A stretch of 64,000 nucleotides of DNA from Amycolatopsis sp. A133. Its GTDB lineage: Bacteria > Actinomycetota > Actinomycetes > Mycobacteriales > Pseudonocardiaceae. The stretch spans positions 124,001 to 188,000 of the forward strand of contig NZ_JAVHJU010000057.1 in assembly GCF_031082405.1 (NCBI RefSeq). Reading direction: 5' to 3'. A model generated the notes under the pieces. That model was given only the letters and a program-made list of their open reading frames with translations, did not search any database and had not been told where the DNA came from. The position numbers and the translations under genes are program-made. Numbering within the stretch: position 1 is the stretch's first letter; each line of letters opens with the position of its first letter. Shown piece by piece: positions 47,601-55,737 of this stretch.

Positions 47601-48355
47601 GCGATCGAACCGTCCGGGTCTGGGACACCGGCAGCGGCGCCCCCGTCGCCGTGCTGCACGGCCACCCGAAGGTCGTCTGGAGCGTGGCGATCAGCCCCGA
47701 CGGGCGCCGGGTGGCCAGCGGCGGTGGCGATGAGGCCGTGCGGATCTGGGACGTCGGCGGTGCGGGCGTGCCCCTCGAGCTCAAGGGGCACGAAGCGTCC
47801 ATCCGGAGCATCGCGTTCAGCCCGGACGGCAGGCAGGTCGCCAGCACCAGCCAGGACACCACGGTGCGGGTCTGGAACGCCGACGGCCGCGGAGCGCCCC
47901 GCGTGCTGCGGGGCAGCCCCGGCCTGGTCTGGACCGTCGCGTATTCGCCCGACGGCCGGGAGCTGGCCACCGGCGGCGACGACGGAAACATCCGGATCTG
48001 GAGCACGAACGGAGGGGGACCGCCCCGGATCCTCCGCGGGCACCGAGGGCCGGTCTGGAGCCTGTCGTTCCACCCCGACGGCCGGCAGCTCGTGAGCGCC
48101 GGGCACGACCGCAGCGAGCGGATCTGGGACACCGCGACCGGAGAAGAACTCGTCTCCCTCCGCGGTCACGGCGCCTTCGTCGAGCAGGCGCAGTTCGGTC
48201 CCGGCGAAACCCTCGTCACGGCCAACGGCGACGGCACCGTCCGCCGGACCCGCTGCGAAGCCTGCGGGCCGATCGACCGTGTCCGGGCCCTCGCGGCCGC
48301 CCGGGCCACCCGCTCCCTCAGCGCCGACGAACGCCGCACCTACCTGCACGAATGA
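44699..48355 (+). CDS. HTH / STAND-like NTPase / WD40 repeat signalling protein
   Basis: A 1218-residue protein. Residues 15-85 are an XRE-like helix-turn-helix (LREVRRRAGNPGYRELAGRA, GYSAATLANAAGGRQLPSL). Residues 105-500 are an nSTAND1-type NTPase with Walker A GVSGSGKSS (146-153) and Walker B AVLVVDQFEELF. One membrane helix follows at about 513-535 (LALIGLTIGTTVMCLIAVLA). The rest is 13 clear WD40 repeats (DGRRVASASRDRTVRVWDT-type) plus one degenerate, enough for two seven-bladed propellers. GTG 44699 is chosen because relatives begin PRPERPLDP; a TTG four codons earlier is possible. The layout implies sensing at the membrane linked to DNA binding; the trigger is unknown. Confidence 0.92.
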   Translation: MPRPERPLDPAAGPVQELAAGLREVRRRAGNPGYRELAGRAGYSAATLANAAGGRQLPSLAVTLAFVDACGGDTAEWERRWRHAATETTRSRERRTADRNRSAEKAPYQGLTAYGVEDSALFFGRQKVVGQLVSSCEQNRFVALFGVSGSGKSSILRAGLIPALGGNGVPPRKHSCFFPVLLTPGSGPMGNLRLALDRLPPGRDAVLVVDQFEELFTLCADAEERTRFAEALAEQARRPEAATRVVIGVRADFYAHCIGLRALAPLLAGTGLPVETLSEDELREVVTEPARRSGLSVERALVTRIVAEAAGQPGALPLLSHALLETWRQRRSTVLTVDGYDAAGGVSEAISQTAEAWYQDLTVEQRNTVREIMVRLVALGEEGVKDTRRRVDRAELDFPSSDEVLRGLADARLVVLGGTTVEIAHEALIEAWPRLHRWLAADREALRRNRRLTEDSRIWCANGRDPDTLYRGARLAAWDGQPTEQLNSLEKEFLTAGRDRQARETRSRQRRTRLALIGLTIGTTVMCLIAVLAFREANRADDERERALSHQLVANARDQLQVDQELAVLLAGAAHDTKPTAEAAAVLRQAVLDSRMRAKVVSGQQQVFGVAYSADGRRVAGSGADGTVRVWAMGDRDEFAGEPRVLRGHTGYAWSPVISADGRYLAACGVDGLVTVWDLTTDALPLVLRGHGGVVSAVAFSPDGRLVAGAGDDGTVRVWDRTSGNPDPVRALPLGGGAAQAVAFSPDGGHLATGGDGPVIVWNLADSAPPAVLSGHENTVESVAYSPDGRLLASAGADRTVRIWPVTGGGPPLVLRADDGTVETVAFSPDGKRIASGHSGSDTIRVWNTVEGDGEDPLLLHGHQGPVWSVAFSPDGRRLLSGSGDGTLRLWDPAYPGNPEVLDGHRGAAWSVAVSADGTTIASGGADHAVRVWRGTARPDPLVLTGHGDEVLSVALSADGRRVASASRDRTVRVWDTGSGAPVAVLHGHPKVVWSVAISPDGRRVASGGGDEAVRIWDVGGAGVPLELKGHEASIRSIAFSPDGRQVASTSQDTTVRVWNADGRGAPRVLRGSPGLVWTVAYSPDGRELATGGDDGNIRIWSTNGGGPPRILRGHRGPVWSLSFHPDGRQLVSAGHDRSERIWDTATGEELVSLRGHGAFVEQAQFGPGETLVTANGDGTVRRTRCEACGPIDRVRALAAARATRSLSADERRTYLHE

Positions 48356-48382
48356 AGCTTTCCCGGCGGGTGCTCCGGTGGC

Positions 48383-49144
48383 TCAGCGGGTGAACAGCGA
48401 CCAGTTCTCCGCGTGGGCGAAGCCCATCTCTCGGTACAGGGGCACCCCGAGCGGGCTGGCGTGCAGGAAAGCCGTCCGCGCGCCGTGGGCGTATCCCTCG
48501 CGGAGCACCGCAGCTGTGGCCGCCCGGCCGTAACCGCGACGGCGGAACCCGGGCGGGACGCCGATGTTGAACACCCCGATCAGGTCGTCGACCAGAACGC
48601 CGAACGACGTGGCGACCGGGACGCCTTCGAGCTCGGCGACGTAGGCGCGCATCGTGGGGTGGTCCAGCACGGAGGGCCGCGCGAAGACGGCGAACAGCTC
48701 TTCCGGACCTTCGTACCCGGCCGCCATCGTGGTCCGGTACCGGTCACTGTCCACACTGGAAGCGCGGCGCACCGTGAGCCCGTCGGTGCCGCGGCCGTCG
48801 CTCGCGTCGAGGTCCTTCAGCATGAAGGGCAGGAGCATCCGCTGCCCGAGGCCGTGCCGCGCCGCGGTGCCGGCGATGCGGTCGTCGACGGTTTCGCCGC
48901 GGACCTGGATGCTCCACGCCGCGGACGCCAGCCGCGGGGACCCGGCGAACTCGGCGATCTCCCCGTGCGCCGGCGCCCGGGCGACGCTGATGACCCCGTT
49001 GAGCAGCGGCATCGGCGCGCCGGTGAGCAGCTCGGCGGTGCCTGCCGTGCCGTCGCGGTAGAAGCCGCCCGGCTGGGTCTCGGCGAACAGGGCCATGGTG
49101 GCGAGCCAGGCCCGGGCGGCCCGGTCGGTTCGGTCGTCGGTCAT
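48383..49144 (-). CDS. GNAT family N-acetyltransferase
   Basis: A 253-residue acetyltransferase. The acetyl-CoA loop is VPPGFRRRGYGRAATAAVLREG, followed by AFLHASPLGVPLYREMGF. The N-terminal 110 residues form a second, divergent GNAT-like half. ATG at 49144 is favoured by the composition change upstream. Convergent with the WD40 gene and divergent from the BTAD regulator gene. Substrate unknown. Confidence 0.88.
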   Translation of the reverse strand: MTDDRTDRAARAWLATMALFAETQPGGFYRDGTAGTAELLTGAPMPLLNGVISVARAPAHGEIAEFAGSPRLASAAWSIQVRGETVDDRIAGTAARHGLGQRMLLPFMLKDLDASDGRGTDGLTVRRASSVDSDRYRTTMAAGYEGPEELFAVFARPSVLDHPTMRAYVAELEGVPVATSFGVLVDDLIGVFNIGVPPGFRRRGYGRAATAAVLREGYAHGARTAFLHASPLGVPLYREMGFAHAENWSLFTR

Positions 49145-49244
49145 GCCGTGATCCTGCCGAACGGATGTTGACGTCGTGCAGACGAACGCCATGACGTACC
49201 CGCCCAGCGTCATCCGACGCTCGCGAGCGCGGCCGCGGTGGCTC

Positions 49245-49250
49245 TACCTT
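49245..49250 (+). promoter_or_regulatory. -10 box of a leaderless promoter
   Basis: TACCTT ends six bases before the ATG at 49257; no ribosome-binding site is present. Confidence 0.55.
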
Positions 49251-49256
49251 GCGGGC

Positions 49257-51324
49257 ATGCATCGCCAGGCCGCCTCGTGCCGGTTCACCGTCCTCGGGCC
49301 ACCCGGCCTCACCTGCGATGGTGCGGAGCTGGACCTCGGTGCCCCGCAGCAGCAGGCCGTGCTGCTGGTGCTGCTGGCCAACCCCGGCCGGTTCGTGCGG
49401 GTCGGCGAGCTGATCGACGGCCTGTGGGGCGAGCGCGCGCCGGCCACCGGGGAAGCGGTCATCCGGACCTACATCTCGCGGCTCCGGCGCCTGCTTTCCG
49501 GTCCTGGCCTCGGCCGGGCGATCCGGTCCCGGTCCGGCGGTTACCTGCTCGACCCGGCGCTGCTGACGCTCGACGCCGCCGAGTTCACCCAGCTTGTCGA
49601 GGCCGCCCGGCAGGAGCGGGCGGGCGGCAACGTGCCGGCCGCCGCCAAGCACCTGGAGGAGGCGCTCGACCTCTGGACGGGCACGGCGCTGGCCGGGGTG
49701 CCGGGCGAAGCCGCCGACCGGGAACGGTCCCGGCTGGAACGGCTGAAGCTGATCGCCACCCAGGAGCTGTTCCGGCTGCGCCTCGAGCTGGGACAGCACG
49801 CCGAGGTGGCGGCCGAGGTGCCCTCGCTCCTCGAACTGAACCGGCTCGAGGAGCCGCTGTACGAGATCCACCTCCTGGCCCTGCAGGGCAGCGGCCGGCG
49901 GGCCGAGGCGCTGGAGGTCTACCGCACGGTGTACGACCTGCTCGACGAGGAGCTGGGGATCAGCCCGGGACCCCGGCTGCGCGAGATCCACCAGAGGATC
50001 TTGCGCGGCGGCCCGGCTCTTGCGCGTCGGCCGGCGGCTCCGGCGGAAGCCGTGGTTGCTGGTCCGCGGTTGGTCGGCGGCGATCCGGCTCCGGCGCGTC
50101 GCCCGGCGGCTCCCGCGGAAGCCCCGGGCGCTGGTCCGCGGTTGGTCGGCGGCGATCCGGCTTCCGCGCGTCGGCCGGCGGCGCCCGCGGAAGCCCCGGT
50201 CGATGATTCGCGGTTGGTCGGCCGCGACGCCGAGCGGGCCGCCTTCTCGGCCATTCTGGACCGCCGTCCCGGCGAAGGACCCGAGGTGCTCTTCGTGCGA
50301 GGAGCCGCCGGAATCGGCAAGTCGACTCTGCTGCGCCGGTTCGCCGGCGATGCCGCGGCCGCCGGGCGGACGGTGTGGTACCAGCCCGGCCTGCCGGTGG
50401 CGCAGCTGCGGGAGGCCCTCGACCGGTTCGCCGCGGACGCGCTCCCCGGTGATGACGCCGCCGAGCTGTTCGACTGGCTGAGGGCGCAGCCGTACGTCGA
50501 GACGCCGGGGCACGGCCTGGACATCACCGGGGTGCTGCGGGAAGCGCTCGACGCCCACCTGCGGTGGCGCGATCCGGCCGGCTACGAGCGGATGCGCCGG
50601 CGGATCCGCGGCTACGTGTGCACCACGTTGCTGCGCGACACCACCGAGCCGCGGGCGAGCGTGGCGGTCGTGCGGACCCTCGCCCACCCGCGCCGCCGGG
50701 GCGGCGTGCTGAGCCGCTACGTCTCGGCGGCCGGGGAGGAGGACGTGCGGGCGGCCGGGGTGACGCCGGACGGCCACGACGAGCTCGTCGCCCTGGCGTG
50801 GGAGACCTATGGCGAGGTCGTCGCGTCGTCCGTCCGGTTCTGGCTGGAGCGCCGGCCTGAGGCGTTCACCGTGCTGCGGTGCCGCCGCAGCAACCGGCTG
50901 CGCGCCTTCATGAGCTGGCTGACCGTCGCCGTCCCCGCACCGGGTGACCCCGTCCTCGCCGCCGCCTGGGCGGACGCGACCGGCCGGACGCCTTTGCCGC
51001 CCGGCGCCCGCATCGCCGTCGCGCGGCACCTGATCTGCCCGGCCGACGAGACGAAGCCGAACCCCCGTCACAGACGTGTTCCTGGCCCGCATGCTGCGCG
51101 GCTGGCTCCACGAGCCGGACCTCGCGGCCTCCTACGTGGTGGTCGCGAACGGGCGGCAGTGGGCCCCGTTGCTGGAGTACCTGGGCCACCACGAGCTGGC
51201 CGGCGCCGGCCCGGCCGCCGTCTTCGGGCACGACTGGGTCGCCGACCCGCCGTCGCGCTGGCAGGACCACCACCTGGACGACGAACTGTGGGCGCACCGC
51301 CTCCGGCTCTTCACCCGAACGTGA
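49257..51324 (+). pseudogene. BTAD/SARP-type regulator with ATPase domain, one-base frameshift
   Basis: An AfsR/DnrI-type regulator. A winged DNA-binding domain (FTVLGPPGLTCDGAELDLGA, residues 10-85) and a BTAD domain (about 95-245) lead through a repeated linker to an ATPase-like region with LVGRDAERAAF and Walker A GAAGIGKST near 351. No clear Walker B is seen, and the ATPase part looks shortened. The frame breaks at the C5 run 51062-51066. Before it the protein reads ICPADETKPN; the natural continuation (VTDVFLARMLRGWLHEPDLA to LRLFTRT) is one frame over and stops at 51324. Without repair the frame runs on to 51566 as nonsense. Either a mutation or a sequencing error. Confidence 0.82.
50022..50237 (+). 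repeat. Three tandem 72-bp repeats in the BTAD regulator linker
   Basis: Near-identical units start at 50022, 50094 and 50166, each beginning GCGCGTC and encoding 24 residues of the type RRPAAPAEA then GPRLVGGDPA. The last unit changes to RLVGRDAER, the normal entry to the ATPase domain, so the repeats duplicate that junction in frame. Confidence 0.88.
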
Positions 51325-51523
51325 GGGCCTGCACGCCCGGGCTGACGGTCTCGCCATGGTTTTCGCGCGCCGTATACCGGCACCGGCCGCGGGCCGGTGT
51401 GACCGGTGAGGTCCCAGTGGGGGTCACCCGGAACGGTGGCCTTGGCCCTGGGCCCGTTCGTCCGCCCGCTTCCGGGGCATCCTGCGGTCGCCCGGAAACC
51501 GGCTCTACGACAGGAGTATCGCC

Positions 51524-51724
51524 ATGCGACGACGAATCACGGCCGCGCTCGGTGCGGTGGCGTTGACGACCGGCGTTCTTTTCGGAACCGCCGCTCCCGC
51601 CACGGCCCAGGCGGAGGGCTCGCCGACGGGGAGGTGCGTGGGCAGCTCGCTCTTGATGTTCGCCACGAGCGCACTGTGCGTCGTCGACCGGAACTTCCCG
51701 GTCCTCACCGGCCCGGCCGGCTGA
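51524..51724 (+). CDS. Small secreted protein (66 aa)
   Basis: An exported peptide: signal MRRRITAALGAVALTTGVLF with cleavage near ATAQA, leaving about 37 residues with two cysteines (GRCVGS and ALCVVD). ACAGGAG precedes the ATG. Not recognised. First of three small secreted-protein genes in a row. Confidence 0.68.
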   Translation: MRRRITAALGAVALTTGVLFGTAAPATAQAEGSPTGRCVGSSLLMFATSALCVVDRNFPVLTGPAG

Positions 51725-51919
51725 CCCCGCGGATCGGGGCGTGGGCCGCGTCGGCGCCGTCATGGCCGCTGCCGCCGGCGCGGCCGCGCGATACCCGAGA
51801 GAATGACGACCTTCCGGACGCTGGGCCGACCGGGTGGCGTTGCGGCCGGCCGCTCAACCGGCGGTGACCCCCCGGCGTGGGCGCGGTGGACCCATCCGCT
51901 ACGCCGGAAGGCAGGATCG

Positions 51920-52243
51920 ATGAATTTTCGGACCGCAAAGCTCATGTTCGCCGCGACTCTGGCGGCTGCCGGGTTGTCCGTCTCCCTGGCCTCGCCCGCG
52001 GCCGCGGCTCCCGCTTACTGCACCGCCTCGAAGTACGGAAACGGCGCGACGGCCTACTGCTACGCGTCCGCTTCCGGCACGCAGTTCCGGGCCGTCGCCT
52101 ATTGCCGGTACCTGACTCCCAGCGGCAGCTTCGACTACTCCAACTTCTACGGCGCCTGGCGGACGCAGGGCGATCCCGGCAATTCCACGGTGGCCTGCGG
52201 TGCCGGGTGGAGCTTCCTCAGCCCGAACGCCCAGACGCGGTGA
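51920..52243 (+). CDS. Small secreted cysteine-containing protein (107 aa)
   Basis: An exported protein with signal peptide (MNFRTAKLMFAATLAAAGLS to AAAAPA). The mature part has four cysteines (AYCTAS, AYCYAS, AYCRYL, VACGAG) and repeated aromatic-rich motifs, suggesting a small beta-sandwich. AAGGCAGGA precedes the ATG. Its stop overlaps a possible GTG start of the next gene. Not assigned to a family. Confidence 0.8.
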   Translation: MNFRTAKLMFAATLAAAGLSVSLASPAAAAPAYCTASKYGNGATAYCYASASGTQFRAVAYCRYLTPSGSFDYSNFYGAWRTQGDPGNSTVACGAGWSFLSPNAQTR

Positions 52244-52248
52244 CGCCG

Positions 52249-52710
52249 ATGAACGACACAACGATGGTGAAGAGCGGGACGCGAAGAGCCGCTGCGGCCG
52301 TGGCCGCTGCGGCGGCGGTGGCCGCAATGGCCGGCGCGGCCGCGCCTGCCCATGCGGCCGCCTATCCGGTCAGCACCTTCACGATCCCCTATGGGGCCAG
52401 CTACTTCAACGGCACGGTGACCTGGTACAACCGGTCGGTCGGCATTGATGGGGCGTTCAAAGCTAGCAATTGCCGCCGGGCCTACGGAGAGGCGCGGACG
52501 GCCGGCACTTCGCTCAGTGGCGGCAGCACCAGCACCTGGTGCAACAAGAGCGGGCCGGTCACCATGGGCCTCGACGCGAACGTCACCGGCGGCGCCACCG
52601 TGACCTGGGTCTACCTGACCGACGAACTCGGGAACTACCTCCACGGGCAGACCTGCTATCGCGGTGTCGGCAAGTGCGTCGACGGTCTGCATCAGGCAGC
52701 TCTCGCGTAA
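52249..52710 (+). CDS. Small secreted protein (153 aa)
   Basis: An exported protein with an Ala-rich signal peptide (TRRAAAAVAAAAAVAAMAGA, cleavage near AHAAA). The mature sequence (YPVSTFTIPYGASYFNGTVT, GPVTMGLDANVTGGATVTWV) has four cysteines and a beta-rich pattern. Start uncertain: GTG 52240 would overlap the previous stop (GTGA), ATG 52249 is used here, ATG 52264 is also possible. Probably cotranscribed with the preceding gene. Confidence 0.78.
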   Translation: MNDTTMVKSGTRRAAAAVAAAAAVAAMAGAAAPAHAAAYPVSTFTIPYGASYFNGTVTWYNRSVGIDGAFKASNCRRAYGEARTAGTSLSGGSTSTWCNKSGPVTMGLDANVTGGATVTWVYLTDELGNYLHGQTCYRGVGKCVDGLHQAALA

Positions 52711-52713
52711 CCT
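52708..52713 (+). promoter_or_regulatory. -10 box of a leaderless promoter
   Basis: TAACCT includes the stop codon of the preceding gene and ends seven bases before the GTG at 52721. No ribosome-binding site is visible. Confidence 0.5.
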
Positions 52714-52720
52714 GCTGCCC

Positions 52721-53653
52721 GTGGTGACCGAGCTGCCGCTGGACCAGGTCAGAACGCTGCTCGCGGTGGTCGACACCGGCACGTTCGACGCCGCCGCCGC
52801 TGTGCTGCACGTGACTCCGTCGGCGGTGAGCCAGCGGGTCAAGGCGCTGGAGCAGCGCACCGGCAGCGTGTTGGTGACCCGCACAAAACCCGTGCGGGTC
52901 ACCGGCTCCGGGCAGGTGGTCGTCCGGTTCGCGCGGCGGCTCGCGGCGCTGGAGCGGGACGCGCGCGCCGAATTGGGCATGAGCGGCGAGCCCGTCCGGG
53001 TGCCGATCGCGGTCAACGCCGACTCGCTGTCCACCTGGTTCCTGCCGGCGCTCGCCGGGGTGGCCGCCGATCCGCCGATCTGCTTCGAACTGCACCGCGA
53101 AGACCAGGAGCACACCACCACGCTGCTGCGGGAGGGCCGGGTGATGGCGGCGGTGACGTCGTCGGCCACTCCGGTGCAGGGCTGCTCCGTGCGCCCGCTC
53201 GGCGACCTGCGCTACCTGCCGCTGGCCGGCCCGGACTTCGCGGCGCGGTGGATGACCGGCGCACTGCGGGACGACCTGTCCACGGCGCCGGTCGTGGTGT
53301 TCGACGACCACGACGACCTGCAGGACGCCTTCGTGCGGTCGCTCGGCGGGGGCGGGGCGAGTGCGCTGCGGCACCACGTCCCGGCGTCGGAGATGGTCGT
53401 GGCCGCCGTCGAAGCGGGCCTCGGGTGGGGCATGGTGCCGGAGGTGCAGGCGGCAGCCGGGCTGCGGGCCGGCACGCTGGTGCCCCTCGTGCCGGACCGG
53501 CCGGTGGACGTGCCCCTCTACTGGCAGCAGTGGAAACTGGACCTGCCCGCACTGTCCACGGTGGCCGAAGCGGTCGCCGCCGTGGCGTCGTCTTCGTTGC
53601 GCAGCCCGGGTTCCCGAACCGCCCGGGGCCGGAACAGAGACCGCCGCGTATAA
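52721..53653 (+). CDS. LysR family regulator, ArgP/LysG type
   Basis: A 310-residue LysR-type regulator close to ArgP/LysG/IciA (LPLDQVRTLLAVVDTGTFDA, VTPSAVSQRVKALEQRTGSV, then PVRVTGSGQVVVRFARRLAA). LysG relatives activate the lysine/arginine exporter LysE, but no lysE-like gene is adjacent on either side. GTG 52721 or 52724 (consecutive GTG codons); start set by a leaderless -10 box. Confidence 0.9.
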   Translation: MVTELPLDQVRTLLAVVDTGTFDAAAAVLHVTPSAVSQRVKALEQRTGSVLVTRTKPVRVTGSGQVVVRFARRLAALERDARAELGMSGEPVRVPIAVNADSLSTWFLPALAGVAADPPICFELHREDQEHTTTLLREGRVMAAVTSSATPVQGCSVRPLGDLRYLPLAGPDFAARWMTGALRDDLSTAPVVVFDDHDDLQDAFVRSLGGGGASALRHHVPASEMVVAAVEAGLGWGMVPEVQAAAGLRAGTLVPLVPDRPVDVPLYWQQWKLDLPALSTVAEAVAAVASSSLRSPGSRTARGRNRDRRV

Positions 53654-53693
53654 CGACCTATACTCGGGCGCCGGTGGCTCACCTCACTCCGGG

Positions 53694-54580
53694 TCAGCCG
53701 CCCTGGGCGACCCGGACGAGGGTTTCGGTGGCCCACCGGTAATCGGGTTTGCCGGACGGGGAGCGTTCGATGCGGGGCACGACGCACGTCAGCCGGGGGA
53801 GTTTGTAGCGGGCGATCAACGGGGCCAGGTGCGCCTCCAGCTCCTCCCGGCCGACGTCGTCCGCCGTGGGGTCCAGCTGGAGGACCGCCGCGACCTTCTG
53901 GCCCCAGCGGGGATCCGGGATGCCCGCGACGACCGCGTCGGTGATCGAAGGGTGGGACTTGAGGGCCGCTTCCACCTCTTCGGGGTGGATCTTCTCGCCG
54001 CCGGAGTTGATGCAGATCGAGCCGCGGCCGAGGAAGCAGACCTTGCCGTCGGTGTCCACCGTGGCCTGGTCGCCGGTCAGGGCCCAGCGGACGCCGTCGG
54101 CTTCGACGAACGTGCGGGCCGTCTTTTCGGGGTCGCGGTGGTAGCCGAGGGCGATGTGGCCGCGCCGGGCCACCTGACCCACCACACCGCTGCCGGGCTC
54201 GACCGGCTTGAGCTCGTCGTCGAGGACGGTGGTGGTTTCGTTGACCGTGAAGTGCCGGTTTTCGTCCACGCCCGCTCCACTGTGGCCGGTTTCCGTGGAT
54301 CCGAAACTGTCCACTATGAACAGTTCCGGCAGGTGCGCGCACAGCCGGTCGCGGACCTGCCGGGTGAGCAACGCGCCCGCGCTGGCGATGATCTTCAGCG
54401 TCGGCAGGGGCCGGGGGTGCGCATCGAGGGCTTCGACGAGCGGCACGGCCATGGCGTCGCCGACGATCATCATCGTCTGGCAGCGTAGCGTTCCCAGATG
54501 TTCACGACCACGGCCCACAGTGCGCCGGGATCGCCGACGATCGTGGCCCGGCCTTCCAGGGCGTGAACCGGAAAGCCTGG
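53694..54580 (-). pseudogene. Acyl-CoA synthetase remnant lacking its N-terminal half
   Basis: The C-terminal 260 residues of an AMP-forming acyl-CoA synthetase are intact (FGSTETGHSG, YHRDPEKTARTFVEADGVRW, LTGDQATVDTDGKVCFLGRG, SGGEKIHPEEVEAAL, RSPSGKPDY with the C-terminal lysine). Upstream, QTMMIVGDAM is joined by a one-base frameshift near 54480 to a neighbouring-frame segment (ATIVGDPGALWAVVVNIWER) that matches the preceding part of the family. Homology ends near 54580, so about the first half, with the ATP-binding P-loop, is gone. Confidence 0.82.
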
Positions 54581-55149
54581 CCGTCCGCAAGAGGCGGGCG
54601 ACGAACGCGCGGATCGCCGCCTCAGCGGCCCGGCTGGCCGGACAGCACGGCGTCGGCGGCACGACGGTCGACCGGATCGCGGCGGACGCCGAAGTCGCCC
54701 GCGCGACCTTCTTCCGGTATTACGACACCAAGGAAAGCGCGGTCGCCGAGGGCATCACGGGGCCGTGGCTGACGTTGGTGACCGAGGCGATCGCCCGGCA
54801 ACCCGCCGGGCTGGGGGCGAAGGAAGCGCTGGTGGCGGCGTTCGGCGAGCTCGCGGCCGAGTTCCCGGCGCGCGCCGGGGAGATCCGGGAGCTGGCCCGG
54901 TTGACGCGGTCTTCGGCGACCTTGAACGCCTGGACCGCGCAGGCCTACCAGCGTTACGAGCGGGCCATCGCCGAGCTGCTGGCCCTGCGCTTCGAGGAGC
55001 TGGCCGAGCACGATCCGCGGCCCCGGCTGCTCGCCGCGCTGGCGATGACGGCGGTCCGCATCTCGCTCGACGACTGGGTCGACCACGGCGGTGCGCTGCC
55101 GGACCTCATCCGCCGGGCGCTCGACGCGATCTCCGTCGAACCGCGGTGA
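54571..55149 (+). pseudogene. TetR family regulator with missing start
   Basis: A TetR-type protein of about 190 residues: RATNARIAASAARLAGQHGV, GTTVDRIAADAEVARATFFR, YYDTKESAVAEGI, then a helical C-domain to ISVEPR. The DNA-binding domain is complete, but no ATG, GTG or TTG lies in frame near its beginning; the nearest is far inside the opposing synthetase remnant. The coding homology begins within about 10 bp of where the synthetase homology ends. Probably 5'-truncated; translation from a non-standard or distant start cannot be excluded. Confidence 0.65.
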
Positions 55150-55178
55150 CAAGGGAAACCCGCCGGACGCCGGTGGCC

Positions 55179-55679
55179 TCAGCGCTCGCTTCCTCCGGCA
55201 CCACCGTCGCGGTGGCGGGCGGATCCGGCCGCTCGCTCCGGCGCGGCGGCGTGGGCGGCCAGCCCGGCCGCCATGGTCCGCATGAAGCGGCGGAGGTACC
55301 ACTGGAACAGCCGGCGCATCCCCCGGCGCGCGGAATACGTGCCGCGCCACCGGATCCGGGTGCCGCCGCCGGGTCGGGCCGTCAGCTCGACCGCCGCCCG
55401 GTAGCCGGTCATCTGCGGGTTTTCGACGCCCTCGTAAGCGAACCGGCGGTCCGGCTCGAGTGCGGTGATCCGCTCCCGGGTGACGACCTTCCCGGTCCGG
55501 AATGCGCGCACCGCGCCGACGCCGTCCCGGCCGTCGGGGGAGAGACCGGCCGATCGTGCGGTCTCCAAGGCGTCGATCGGGGACCAGGACGGCCAGCTGC
55601 GCGGATCGAGCAGCAGCGCCCACACGGCCGCGGGCGGTGCCGCGGATTCGGCGGTGACGTCGTAGGACTGCGGGGTCAT
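55179..55679 (-). CDS. SRPBCC family protein
   Basis: A 166-residue polyketide-cyclase/START-fold protein (SYDVTAESAAPPAAVWALLL, WPSWSPIDALETARSAGLSP, GGGTRIRWRGTYSARRGMRR). Leaderless start: TAGCCT (55686-55691, minus strand) ends six bases before the ATG. It ends 29 bp before the convergent TetR remnant. Ligand unknown. Confidence 0.87.
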   Translation of the reverse strand: MTPQSYDVTAESAAPPAAVWALLLDPRSWPSWSPIDALETARSAGLSPDGRDGVGAVRAFRTGKVVTRERITALEPDRRFAYEGVENPQMTGYRAAVELTARPGGGTRIRWRGTYSARRGMRRLFQWYLRRFMRTMAAGLAAHAAAPERAAGSARHRDGGAGGSER

Positions 55680-55737
55680 GCACGCAGGCTAGGGCCGGCG
55701 CCGGTCCCGGCCCAGGCCCGCGATTGCGGGGTGCCGG

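Noticed and set aside
46160-48349. A 729-codon minus-strand open frame across the WD40 region.
   Set aside because: It mirrors the repetitive GC-biased codons of the real WD40 repeats and has no domain, start site or signal of its own.
51325-51566. Continuation of the BTAD regulator in its original frame to 51566.
   Set aside because: After the C5 run the residues lose all family similarity, whereas the neighbouring frame continues sensibly to 51324.
54481-54662. The N-terminal 60 codons of the open frame ahead of the acyl-CoA synthetase remnant.
   Set aside because: They are Arg-rich and unlike the family; the matching residues lie in a different frame, indicating a frameshift.
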